Positions 55,491-64,000 of a stretch of 64,000 bases of DNA are shown here, piece after piece; positions within the stretch are counted from its first letter, which is position 1; every line of letters begins with the position of its first letter. Position numbers and translations under genes: made by a program. The DNA is taken from NCBI RefSeq assembly GCF_932274485.2, contig NC_065880.2:78983730-79047729 (forward strand). Direction: 5' to 3'. Below the pieces are notes generated by a model that saw only the letters and a list, made by a program, of their open reading frames with translations, did no database searches and had not been told where the DNA came from. The stretch comes from Patella vulgata (Eukaryota; Mollusca; Gastropoda; Patellidae).

Positions 55491-55639
55491 CATTGCTGAC
55501 CAATCATAGGTCGCCCTGTTCACTCGGGCCTGTCAAAAGATTTACAATGGCGATGGTGCCTACAACTTTCCTGACCAAGAGATATGCACAACCGTCGATC
55601 AACACACAAGCCATTAATGTTATCTTCCAATATGAGAGG

Positions 55640-56100
55640 CCATGATAAACACACGGGCGTCCTTTTCAAGCTCGGAAATTAAGTCATCACCAAAAAGCAA
55701 AGTTTACAGAGGTCCTCGGGGCTGGAACCCAAACTGATTACGATTTGCCCTCCACTTCCACCACAGGTGTCATAGAGATCAGGGATGAAATTGATATGCA
55801 TCATCGTTCTCCTAAAGCCAGTCCAGGAAGACATCAGGTTTTGAGATGTAGACCTGAAATGTTAAATTTGGATGAGAATGAGAATTCTGGGGCGAATACT
55901 ATCCAGGGAAACGGTCATTGACATCCAGAAAATGGTCAAAATGTGGAATTCTGTCATTCAGTTAAATGTTAAGGGGAGAAGACAGGCCTGTGCAGTACCA
56001 AATTTCCAGCCCATTACTATTAGTGAGCAGAAGTGGGGATCAGGTTGGATGTACTTCTTAAATTGTATGAAATCCACATTTATCTCACCTGTTTTGCTTC
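55640..56100 (+). pseudogene. Fragment resembling a DNA-transposon protein N-terminus
   Basis: One frame reads GAGTQTDYDLPSTSTTGVIE and RCRPEMLNLDENENSGANTI; after a frameshift near 55900 it continues VIDIQKMVKMWNSVIQL, CAVPNFQP and EQKWGSGWMYFL. The pattern RPxxLxxDExxxGxNTI ... WN ... KWGxxW recalls an N-terminal region of transposase-like proteins expanded in molluscs and cnidarians. The rest is absent. Family uncertain. Confidence 0.35.
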
Positions 56101-56224
56101 TCTTTTTTTTAATACTTGTGTTGAGGTCAATCATTCCACTCTATGAAACATTACCCTGGCACCTGAAATGATAGAAGGCTGGGGATAAATATGCAATAAA
56201 AAACAGTGAGAAAATAAGAAAAAA

Positions 56225-56647
56225 ATATGGTTTCAACTGCAAATAGAAACAAACCTCTTTATTTCTAGCGAACAGCCCGTCACTGGCCCTCCAAAAAGAA
56301 ACCAGTTAACAGTCAGTAAAAAAGTAAACCTTGAGTGTCACATAACTCAGTCTAAGCCAATCTCAATATGGTTTCAACTGGAAATAGAAATAAACCTCTT
56401 TATTTCTAGCGAACAGCCCGTCACTGGCCCTCCAAAAAGAAACCAGTTAACAGTCAGTAAAAAAGTAAACCTTGAGTGTCACATAACTCAGTCTAAGCCA
56501 ATCTCAATATGGTTTCAACTGGAAATAGAAATAAACCTCTTTATTTCTAGCGAACAGTCCGTCACTGGCCCTCCAAAAAGAAACCAGTTAAATGTCAGTA
56601 AAAAAGTAAACCTTGAGTGTCACATAACTCAGTCTAAGCCAATCTCA
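56225..56647 (+). repeat. Three tandem 141-bp units
   Basis: 56225-56365, 56366-56506 and 56507-56647, each from ATATGGTTTCAACTG to CTAAGCCAATCTC. Only a handful of differences; a recent triplication. Confidence 0.95.
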
Positions 56648-56770
56648 AAGGTAAATGCCATGTTTTGAGGTTCGGTCTAAATATTAAGGCCAACTGCATG
56701 TTTGGTCAAAAGTCACACAGGTGTGAATTTTGGAGTGTACATGTTAACATTTCATTGTATGATGTCAAAA

Positions 56771-57042
56771 ACATGTTAGGTCTAAATGTTAAGGCCAACT
56801 GCAGACTTGGTTCAAGGTCGCAACATGTAAATAGGGTTAGGGCACATGAATTTTTGACACAATTGTGGGTTTGGGCTAGGGTCAGGACTAGGTCTTGGCT
56901 TAGGCCTAGGCTACATGCTTTTTGACAAGATTGTGGGTTAGGGTAAGGACTGGGTCTTGGGTTAGGGTCAGTCTTGTTTACATCTCGTGACTTTAGACCA
57001 AATCTGCAGTTGAGTTGGCCTTAATATTTAGACCTAACCATG
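56771..57042. repeat. Foldback repeat with TTAGGG-like centre
   Basis: ACATGTTAGGTCTAAATGTT and AAGGCCAACTGCAGA on the left are inverted at 57042. The centre carries GGGTTAGGGT and CTTGTTTACATCTCG, related to the loop at 1431-1531. A third half-copy (GGTCTAAATATTAAGGCC) lies at about 56670. Confidence 0.78.
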
Positions 57043-57275
57043 TTTTGATATGATTGTGAACAAAATGTTACACATTTACAACCCAAAATTCACACTCAAC
57101 CAACGGATACCCCCAATCATGGCTATTTTGATACCAAATAGTCAAAAAACTTAGTGCTGGGCAATAAAAAAGCAGTATTCTTACCATTTCTGACACTTTC
57201 CATTCAAAACTTCAGGAAATAAGCCGTTGAAAAAATATCAACATCCCGAGTCGGCCATGCTTCTTTATATCATCA

Positions 57276-57739
57276 GGACTCAGACTAGCAATTATTTGCC
57301 CATTGACTTCAATGTTAAATGACTGTAACATCACAGGCTGTAGCTTTTTGCTCAACATTCCGTTGGTTCCAATCTTTATAGGCTCAATGGGGACAACATT
57401 TGGCAATCTCCTCATCATAATTTTGTAGGGGGTTGACCATTTAGATTTTTTGCTACACGGATTTGAAGTTGACAGGGGTGAAAATCTCACTTCCGACACA
57501 ATGATTGCTCTGCAGAAAGACACTTTACACCCCCTATCCCTCCGCTGTTATATCATCAGTATTACCCAAAACTGCTATGAAATTGCAAATTTGATCCCTT
57601 TTCTCCACTTCTAGACCAAAAAGTCAACCCAAAAATGCAGGAAGAGGGGAGAAAAAATTAAGGGAAAAATTGTCTATTTATAACTCGCACTACATTCGTC
57701 CATCATGAAATAAGGGGAAATAATTACTAGTCTTAGTCC
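57276..57739. mobile_element. MITE family G, copy 2
   Basis: Same ends and body as 54169-54604, with an extra 29 bp (TGTCTATTTATAACTCGCAC onward) near the right end. Confidence 0.85.
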
Positions 57740-57744
57740 ATTAT

Positions 57745-58035
57745 CTATTAATATGCCCTATTATATTGTTGGATGTCATAGATTTCAGCGAATAAGTGTC
57801 TATAGGAGATAAAACATACATTTTTTAAACGAGAAGTATAGATGAACATACTATTATTAGTATTATACAACAAAAAGCGCACATAATTGCTATATAGCCT
57901 TATTCTATAAGAAAAATCAAAATAAAAGATACACTAGATAAAGGCGCTATTAAACATATTTAACTTGCATTCGCTTTTAAAGGAGCTAAATCGCTAATAT
58001 TTGGGACCTAGAAATGGTCACAAATGGGTCGCACT
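57745..58035 (-). repeat. Inverted repeat pair, right arm (uninterrupted)
   Basis: Reverse of 51245-51880 without the hAT-type MITE; the site GTTTAAT occurs once here (plus strand ATTAAAC near 57950). Confidence 0.85.
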
Positions 58036-58379
58036 AACAGCGACATTTTCTTCGGGCATATTTGTTTCATCAGTGTCACGTCTGGTGTCATGTGAATGCA
58101 ACGACAACAGCCTGATTGATTGATTTGTTGATTGGAGTTCAGATGTCTTCATTATAATGGACCACTTTCAGGTTGCCGTATTCACGGCCTGGCAAGACAA
58201 CGCGTTTTCCGGCTTGAAATTTCTAGAAATTTTCTGAGGGAGACAGGCCCTAACAAATCCCCCGACGGTGCGTTTCACGACTTCGGCGGTGACCTGTAAG
58301 AGACGTCGAAAACCATTTAAAAGACATAATAAAAGTCATATCTTACGAGATTACCGCTGGTCTTGTCGGAAAATGCCAT
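58036..58379. other. No gene; part of repeat X region
   Basis: 58285-58360 matches 50660-50735 in reverse. The rest is unassigned non-coding sequence with a few GC-richer patches. Confidence 0.5.
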
Positions 58380-58620
58380 TTTAAATTTGACAGTCATTTT
58401 GAAAGAAATGCCCGGCGCCATACATTTGAAAAATACATTTTTTGATTTTTGTCAAATTCGTTTTTCGGCATATTTCGCCTCTATGACGAGTTTGTATTTG
58501 AAAAATTTAAAAAGAAATTATTTATTCCCCCACCACTAAAACACTGATTACGAAATATTGCTCTCCGAAACTTCCTGGTTTCATTTGCAATTTGTTTGGG
58601 GTAAGACGTTATCATTCCCC
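58380..58620 (-). repeat. Repeat X, uninterrupted copy (empty site of the CACTG element)
   Basis: TTGACAGTCATTTTGAAAG, ATGCCCGGCGCCATA, ATTATTTATTCCCC, then CACCACTAAAACACTGATTA, CTCTCCGAAACTTCC. The two halves that are 6.0 kb apart at 47.8/53.8 kb are adjacent here around a single CA at about 58533. Confidence 0.8.
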
Positions 58621-58714
58621 GCCCATGTATAAATAATATCAATCTGTCTACCACTTAAATTTAACAGATACAAATGAATGTTATTCCACAGGTAGACAGA
58701 CAGGACCCTCTTTG

Positions 58715-58870
58715 AAGGGACTCAGTGAAAAGGACGCAATTGGTTTAGAGTTGGTCTGACCCCTTTGAATATTTGCGTCCCATCTCCAATGAAAACAATC
58801 ATGTTGCTCTGATGCTGTTCTCAACCAGAATCAAACATATATATCGCACCTGAGATTTGTTAGCATGTTC
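58715..58870 (+). repeat. Repeat T, copy 2
   Basis: GACGCAATTGGTTTAGAG, GAATATTTGCGTCCCATCTC, ATCATGTTGCTCTGATGCT and CTGAGATTTGTTAGC. Uninterrupted by repeat P, unlike copy 1. Confidence 0.75.
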
Positions 58871-59200
58871 CACACAAGCCAACATTTATCGGCACCGGGA
58901 TTAAGGGTATATTATATCTTTGTTTCTAACGCTTATTTGGAATACGTCACGGAAACTACAATAAAAACTTGTTTACAAAAACATTCTAAAGAGTGAAAAC
59001 TGGCATATTTCAAGCTATACTGTTTTTAAAGAAATAATTTAGATCAGGCGGCTGAAACCCCATCTCCGCTATTTGTTCATTCTTTACTGCCCGTTTCTAT
59101 GGAAGCCTATAACTACCATTCATAATTTCTACTTTTCGCCGCTTCAAAACACGAAAGTCGAAAAGTAGAAATTACGACAAAATGTGAGGCGACAACACGC

Positions 59201-59320
59201 TATACAAGCCAAAATCAACTCGAAAATAGGAAATTAAGAAATAACACACAGCGATAATAGCGCCCCTCGTTTTTTCCTAATTTCTTATTTTCGACTTGCA
59301 TTTTGGCTTGTATACCGTCT
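59201..59320. repeat. Foldback repeat
   Basis: TATACAAGCCAAAATCAACT at 59201 pairs with the inverse at 59320 through CGAAAATAGGAAATTA-GAAA; a short loop holds AGCGATAATAGCGCC. Related segments lie at 59382-59480 and, reversed, at 60895-61022. Confidence 0.78.
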
Positions 59321-59381
59321 TGTCGACTTTCGACTTAGGCATATTTTTGTATTTATTGATGTCAGTAAGAAGGCGCAAACA

Positions 59382-59480
59382 CGCATACCAAGTCAAAATG
59401 CAACTCGAAAAGTAGAAATTAGGAAATTAACACACCACGCTATTAGCGACTTTTCGCCTCGGAAGTTGTTGTAGTCTCAG
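59382..59480 (+). repeat. Half copy of the foldback repeat
   Basis: GCATACCAAGTCAAAATGCA, ACTCGAAAAGTAGAAATTAGG, and CTATTAGCGACTTTTCGCC (second phrase shortened: CTCGAAAAGTAGAAATTAGG). Mirrors 60895-61022. Confidence 0.7.
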
Positions 59481-59774
59481 TTTTCCAGGTCGCATTTGAA
59501 TACATGCATTTAGGGCTCACACTATATTTCATTCTTTTCCGTCAATATGGATAATAATTTTTATATAAAAAAAATGTTCATATTTTTTTTCCGCCAACTG
59601 GGATGATTTATCTGTCAAAACTGTCTGATAAAAAAAAACACACCTTAGGCTACAACAATTTAATTTATTATATAGGCCTATTATAAAACAAATTCCCCGT
59701 ACCGATATATACAATATACAACAACATACATGGGGATTGGGTGGTTTAACACGTGCACGTGAAATCACAAGGTC

Positions 59775-60370
59775 TGACATTGATTCAAGTGGTGTGGTTT
59801 CGGATCACCGCTTAAACATGACAAGGGAGTAGGGTCGCTTGTCCAACCTTGTGGGTTTTCTCCGGATACCCCACCTTCTATCTACTGCTAAAGACCCCTA
59901 CGTGCAAACGAATTATTGAAATGACTTAGTTTGCAACGAGTGGATGTTAAGCCAGCCTGGAGGTCGGGTGTTCGATCCCTGCATTGGCCGAGAAAGTGCA
60001 TCCAGATTTTCCGGCTGATTCCCCCTTGTCAGTGATGCAAGACGTGGAGGTCGGGTCCCTGCATTGGCCGAGAAAGTTCATCCAGATTTTCCGGCGGATT
60101 CCCTCTTGTCAGTGATGCAGGACGTGGAAGGGGGGGGGGGCGCTGACAAGGACAACTGTCTAGTTGTTCGGATGGGACCAAAATAACCGAGGTTTTGTGT
60201 ACACATTGGCGTGCACGTAAAATATCCCTTGACAGGGTGGGATTCGATATAAGAGTAGGCCGTATTGCCGCTGTCCGGGCAAAATTTCCCTTATAGCACA
60301 CTGTATCGCGTATGCCCGTCTTCATTAGCCCAGTTCGGAGCAGAACAGTAGTACGTTAAACCCCAATTAT
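59775..60370 (+). repeat. Chimeric SINE: family 2 tail joined to family 1
   Basis: Family 2 sequence (CCAACCTTGTGGGTTTTCTC, then TTTGCAACGAGTGGATGTTAA cut to TGCAACGAGTGGATGTTAA) runs directly into family 1 at GCCAGCCTGGAGGTCGG with its B box GTGTTCGATCCC. A family 1 segment of about 93 bp (AGGTCGGG..CATTGGCC..GACGTGG) is duplicated in tandem at about 59960-60128. It ends in TACGTTAAACCCC. The same junction occurs reversed at 61022-61230. Confidence 0.85.
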
Positions 60371-60439
60371 ATTTAATTTCTCTATCTCTCATCGCCAATT
60401 TTTAAAATAAAATTGCACCATGCTAGTCACTGAATAACT

Positions 60440-60486
60440 CTTAGTTTGTGTCGAGTGGACGTTACCCCCCCCCCCCCCCCCGTACA
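60440..60486 (+). repeat. SINE family 2 tail scrap with poly-C
   Basis: AGTTTGTGTCGAGTGGACG at about 60445 followed by a run of about 17 C. Confidence 0.8.
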
Positions 60487-60894
60487 GAACAATATATATT
60501 CAGCCTCTACACGCCAGTCTCATCCAATAATTTCCCTTTTTAACCTATTCTTAATTGCAGGTACCGTAATGACCCCGAATCTGAATCCTCATAGAAATTA
60601 CCATTTTGTTTGTAAGACATGCTTACAATCATTAGAGAATTTTGGCGGCGGTATGAAACGTCACTATTCGACTCGTTCTTACATTTCCTACCCATGGTGA
60701 TAATATAATTTGAAATAAAATAATAATATACAATCGGGAAAACCTATATATTTTATATGCGGTATGAAACCACAGTAGGCCTAAATGAAATTCAATTATC
60801 ATAGGTCGCTAATCACCTTCAGTACTAGACTTTATCATACAGACTTTTTTGTTAACGGAAATTGCATATATTTAAATGCGACCTGGCAAATTGT
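60487..60894. other. No gene recognised
   Basis: Short frames only, no motif. Confidence 0.5.
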
Positions 60895-61022
60895 GACTAC
60901 AACCACTTCCGAGGCGAAACTCGAAAAGTCGCCAGTAAGACAGCAAGCCAAAATGATAGGTCGCTAATAGCGCGTGTGTTTATTTCCTAATTTCTACTTT
61001 TCGAGTTGCATTTTGGCTTGGT
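60895..61022 (-). repeat. Foldback-repeat relative, reversed
   Basis: CTTCCGAGGCGAAACTCG, GGTCGCTAATAGCGCG and CTACTTTTCGAGTTGCATTT mirror 59382-59480. Confidence 0.7.
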
Positions 61023-61230
61023 ATGCGACAGTTGTCCTTGTCAGCAACCCCCCCCCCCCCCCGTCCTGCATCACGGACAAAGGGAAATCCGCCGGAAAAT
61101 CTGGATGAACTTTCTCGGCCAATGCAGGGATCTGACACCCGACCTCCAAGCTGGCTTAACATCCACTCGTTGCAAACTAAATCATTTCAATAATTCGTTT
61201 GCACGTAGGGGTCTTTAGCAGTGGATAGAA
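61022..61230 (-). repeat. Chimeric SINE, second locus (reversed)
   Basis: On the minus strand family 2 tail TTTGCAACGAGTGGATGTTA leads into family 1 at AGCCAGCTTGGAGGTCGGG, the same junction as at about 59948. A C-run (about 61049-61063) interrupts the family 1 body. Confidence 0.85.
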
Positions 61231-61239
61231 ACTGGGGTA

Positions 61240-61532
61240 TTTCACTTTTACTGAACATTACGGCGTAGTGATACATCATTTTTTTTACACCAATTCAACC
61301 ATTGCAAAGTCCTTTATATTGACCCAGTCTTTCCATCAAGGTCCATTGAGTAACAATAGTTCATTTTTAATAAAAAAAAAGTTACTTTTAATAAGAAATG
61401 AACTGTTCTTTGAAAATAAAAAAGTAGTTCCTTTTCAAGTGACCAATCAAATTCATGTAATGAGATATCGCAGTAGATGATGAAATATATCACAGAAGCG
61501 ATATCTACTGTAGAATGTATTATTGGGTGATA
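61240..61532 (-). repeat. Repeat Z, uninterrupted copy (empty Tc1 site)
   Basis: Minus strand: TATCACCCAATAATA directly followed by CATTCTACAGTAGATATCGC, then the sequence seen at 6832-7065. The TA at the join is the single-copy target of the Tc1 element at 5299-6829. Confidence 0.88.
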
Positions 61533-61755
61533 AACTTAATTAGGCGATTGGATTTTAGGTTATAACAGTTACACATCTTTAACGAAAAAAGCGAAAGAGA
61601 AAAAAGGATTATAGCTAGCGAAATACGAGTAAGGTTCCAAGACATTTATACCAAACATGTTATAATATCGAAGTCTATTATATCGTATGCTCGCTCGAAT
61701 AAATTATTACTTGAATAGTAAACGTTTATTTGGGTAAATGTTTGTCTTGATTTTA
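61533..61755. other. No gene recognised
   Basis: AT-rich, nothing supported. Confidence 0.5.
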
Positions 61756-61902
61756 AATTGGATAGCCACTGTGGCTCAGTAAGTAAGACTGTAGAGCCGC
61801 TGTCGTGGCAACATTTCCCTCGTAGCACACTTTATGGCACATGCCTGTCTTAATTGGAACCGTCGGTGAAAAACAGTAAAACGTTAAACCCCATTTAATT
61901 GT
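61756..61902 (+). repeat. SINE family 1 with large internal deletion
   Basis: Head GCCACTGTGGCTCAGTAAGT joins, after TAAGACTG, directly to the 3' part TAGAGCCGCTGTCGTGGCAA and ends ACGTTAAACCCCATTTAATT. About 220 bp of the middle is gone. Confidence 0.85.
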
Positions 61903-61920
61903 GAATAAGTCGAAGGCGAC

Positions 61921-62310
61921 GATAGATACCGCAATATTAAGTCGGTAATATGTCAATATATTGTGATTGTTCTCATGATTTTATCTCTAAAAATACATTT
62001 TTTGCCGAGTTAATTGAGTCAACGCGCTATGTTAGATGTCCCCATTTCGTTTTAAATGTGCACGTTTGCGTTAAGATATTGCTATTCTGAAGCTTTGTCG
62101 ACATATTCCATATCGCCGTAGCATACGTCGACATTTTCGCGAAATATCGCCATTCGCTATGTCGACGTATGCATTTAAAACGAAATGACGACATACAGCA
62201 TAGAGAGTTATTCAATTAGCACGGCAAAAATTGTTTTTTCCGTGATAAAATCACCAGGACAATCACAATATGTTGACATATTACCAACTTAATATTGTGG
62301 TATCTATCGC
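61921..62310. mobile_element. Foldback element with arms of about 165 bp
   Basis: GATAGATACCGCAATATTAA at 61921 mirrors the end at 62308. Pairing continues through GGTAATATGTCAA, TTGTGATTGT, GATTTTATC, and further in through CATTTCGTTTTAAATG to a centre near 62110 rich in GTCGAC and CGCGAAAT. 390 bp, non-coding, almost one long hairpin. Confidence 0.85.
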
Positions 62311-62864
62311 GCTATTGACCCCTATACGCTTCCATAATAAATCAGACTCCAGGCGTGCCCCGATCACTGGGAAAATTAAAATGTAACTTATTTTTAAGAA
62401 TGTTTTTCACATCGCTTCGCCCATCTGGTCATTGTTTAGAAACAATAAATGAGCAATTTTTGTACAACTGAGTGTCAATTATATAAACCATTAATATATA
62501 AAAACGTAATAAAATTATTTGCCTCACCCAGCTTCAAATAGCTAGAAGAAATTTATTTTGTTCGTTCTGCACGACTGTCTTTCTTTTCTTGCCTGGGTTT
62601 ATCTTTATTTCTCGGAAATTCGTTTCGTGGATAATTTAAATTTTAACACAGCCGCGTAAATACCGTAAGGTATATGAAGCATATTCTTTATTATATAAAA
62701 AACGCGAGTGCATTAACCACGCTTCAAAGAACTAAATTAATATTTTAGTTCGTTTCTCATGACAGTCTTTCGTTTCTTACATATGTTTTTATCGAAAATA
62801 TTGTATGCAAAAATAAATTGGGGACACCTGCATTTTGTAACATCTGTTATTTAAAGGATCCAAG
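62311..62864. other. No gene recognised
   Basis: AT-rich with two loosely similar TTTCGTTC/GACTGTCTTTC phrases near 62555 and 62750. Nothing else. Confidence 0.5.
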
Positions 62865-63026
62865 TATTGTACGTGACAAGGATTAGGGTCGTCTATCCTA
62901 CCTCGTGGGTTTTCACCGGGTTCCCTTCCACTACTAAAGACCCCTATGCGCAAGCGAATTATTTAAATAAATTTAACCATATGTTAGTTCCGAAATGACC
63001 TTGTTTGTTTCGAGTGGACGTTAAGC
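62865..63026 (+). repeat. SINE family 2, 3' two thirds
   Basis: TGTACGTGACAAGGATTAGG, CTACCTCGTGGGTTTTCAC, AAAGACCCCTATGCGCAAGC and TTTCGAGTGGACGTTAAGC. The head is lost. Confidence 0.85.
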
Positions 63027-63032
63027 TCTCTC

Positions 63033-63067
<35 letters not shown>
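63027..63067. repeat. (CT)n microsatellite
   Basis: Near-perfect CT run following the SINE tail, as also seen (shorter) after the copy ending at 39960. Confidence 0.95.
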
Positions 63068-63069
<2 letters not shown>

Positions 63070-63314
63070 GCAAATTACAATAAAATGATATTCACCTCTA
63101 CATCTTCTAAATTGCATTTTCTACAGATTCTCTCGCATTTTTTAATTTTACTATATATTCCCTTTTCGCTGTTAAGATTTTGTCTTGAGCGCCTTATTTT
63201 AGTTTATTTCTTTACGATATTTAATGTTAATTTGTTTTTTTGAACGTTCACAATAGTAAGTTCACAAGAATGCCACCCATATAATATTGATATGATGCAG
63301 ATGTCCTAGATTCA

Positions 63315-63540
63315 GGACCGGCAAGTGATAAGGTATAGTCGAAAAACCGAGGTCCCATGTACATATTGCCTTACACTCAAAAGACCCCCTGGCAGTTGAA
63401 ATTCAATATAAGAGTAGGCTGTAGCGCCGCTGTCCGGGCAAAGTTTCCCGCATAGTATACTGTATAGCGTATGCCCGTCTTCATTAGTCCAGTCGGAGCA
63501 GAACACCAGGGTGTTGAAACCCATGACATTTCTTTTCATT
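63315..63540 (+). repeat. SINE family 1, 5'-truncated
   Basis: CCGAGGTCCCATGTACATAT, GCGCCGCTGTCCGGGCAAAG and TCTTCATTAGTCCAGTCGG, then a damaged tail. Confidence 0.85.
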
Positions 63541-63554
63541 TTCTTACTTTTCTG

Positions 63555-63835
63555 CAGGGATCAATGGTGGCTTCCTCTTGTCAGTGGTGTAGGACGAAGG
63601 GCCTGACAAGGACAGCTGTCTAGTCGTTCGGATAGCACCAAAAACCGAGGCCCGTGTATACGTTGGCATGCACGTAACAGATCCCTTGGCAGTTGGAATT
63701 CGATTTAAGAGTAGGCTACAGTGTCGCTGCCCGGGCAAAATTTACATCATAGCACACTGTATGGCGCATGTCCGTCTTCATTAGCCCAGTCGGAACATAA
63801 CAGTAGGACGTTAAACCACATTTAATTTCGTTTCA
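63555..63835 (+). repeat. SINE family 1, headless
   Basis: CTGACAAGGACAGCTGTCTA, CCCTTGGCAGTTGGAATTCG, TGCCCGGGCAAAATTTACA and CAGTAGGACGTTAAACCAC. In tandem with the preceding copy. Confidence 0.88.
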
Positions 63836-63839
63836 TCTT

Positions 63840-64000
63840 CCTACTTTTCTGCGCTAATCAGATTACTGAAGATAGGCATCTGTTATATGCAGGGGGCTAT
63901 GGCAGAAATATTCAATGGACAGTGGCATTTCAAATTTCAACTGTGAGGGTTTCTTTTATGTGCACGCCAATGTGTATACAGGAGCTTGGGGGTTATTTTT
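63840..64000 (-). repeat. SINE family 1, diverged and cut by the window edge
   Basis: GCTAATCAGATTACTGAAG, GGACAGTGGCATTTC and TGTGCACGCCAATGTGTATA follow the reverse family 1 order. Tail to tail with the previous copy. Confidence 0.65.

Noticed and set aside
56820-56965. Interstitial telomere
   Set aside because: TTAGGG occurs only in scattered, imperfect copies inside a foldback repeat.
57212-57523. 103-residue minus-strand open frame similar to the one at 54 kb
   Set aside because: The similarity comes only from the second G MITE copy; no independent coding evidence.

Overview
The window looks like repeat-rich, AT-rich nuclear DNA of an invertebrate, most likely a mollusc and perhaps a gastropod such as a limpet. 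The case rests on split genes with GT-AG introns, two abundant tRNA-derived SINE families whose tails share a GTTTAACGTCC-type core, and a transposon fauna (hAT, Tc1, I-group LINE, Mutator-like, Kolobok-like, CACTG-type) typical of molluscs. The organism call is inference; nothing here fixes the species.

Host genes are sparse. The two I can support are (i) a two-exon minus-strand gene at 31418-32536 for a 99-residue secreted protein with one EF-hand, whose last exon and 3' flank are duplicated at 44190-44710, and (ii) a four-exon plus-strand gene at 39466-43304 for a RERG/RASL11/RASL12-type Ras-like GTPase with an unusual DTAVQ switch II. A further intact but unrecognised reading frame lies at 2150-2533.

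Layout. 1-5.3 kb: a foldback repeat and a decayed intron-bearing hAT element. 5.3-6.8 kb: an intact Tc1-like transposon inserted in a repeat whose empty relative lies at 61.2-61.5 kb. 8.2-13.1 kb: a decayed I-group LINE with three structured 51-bp hairpins at its 3' end. 14.1-16.0 kb: a decayed Mutator-like transposase. 16.9-24.4 kb: small repeats and SINEs. 24.6-29.9 kb: a TTAA-flanked Kolobok-like element with two convergent spliced genes, a THAP-domain transposase and a small protein resembling the P2X7 C-terminal 'ballast' domain. 30-38.5 kb: the EF-hand gene flanked on both sides by one TTAA MITE family, then a two-tier tandem array. 39-43.8 kb: the Ras-like gene, its introns full of SINEs and a minisatellite. 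47.8-53.8 kb: a 6.0-kb CACTG-terminated (EnSpm/CACTA-type) element with subterminal ACACAAG repeats, inserted in a repeat whose uninterrupted relative lies near 58.5 kb. 54-64 kb: MITEs, tandem duplications, foldbacks and SINE clusters.

Several insertions can be dated relative to their surroundings because uninterrupted paralogous sites exist inside the same window (Tc1, the hAT MITE, the TTAA MITE beside the EF-hand gene, and the CACTG element). The most notable system is the two-gene Kolobok-like element, which links a THAP transposase to a ballast-domain gene. All calls come from reading the sequence by eye; no database search was run.
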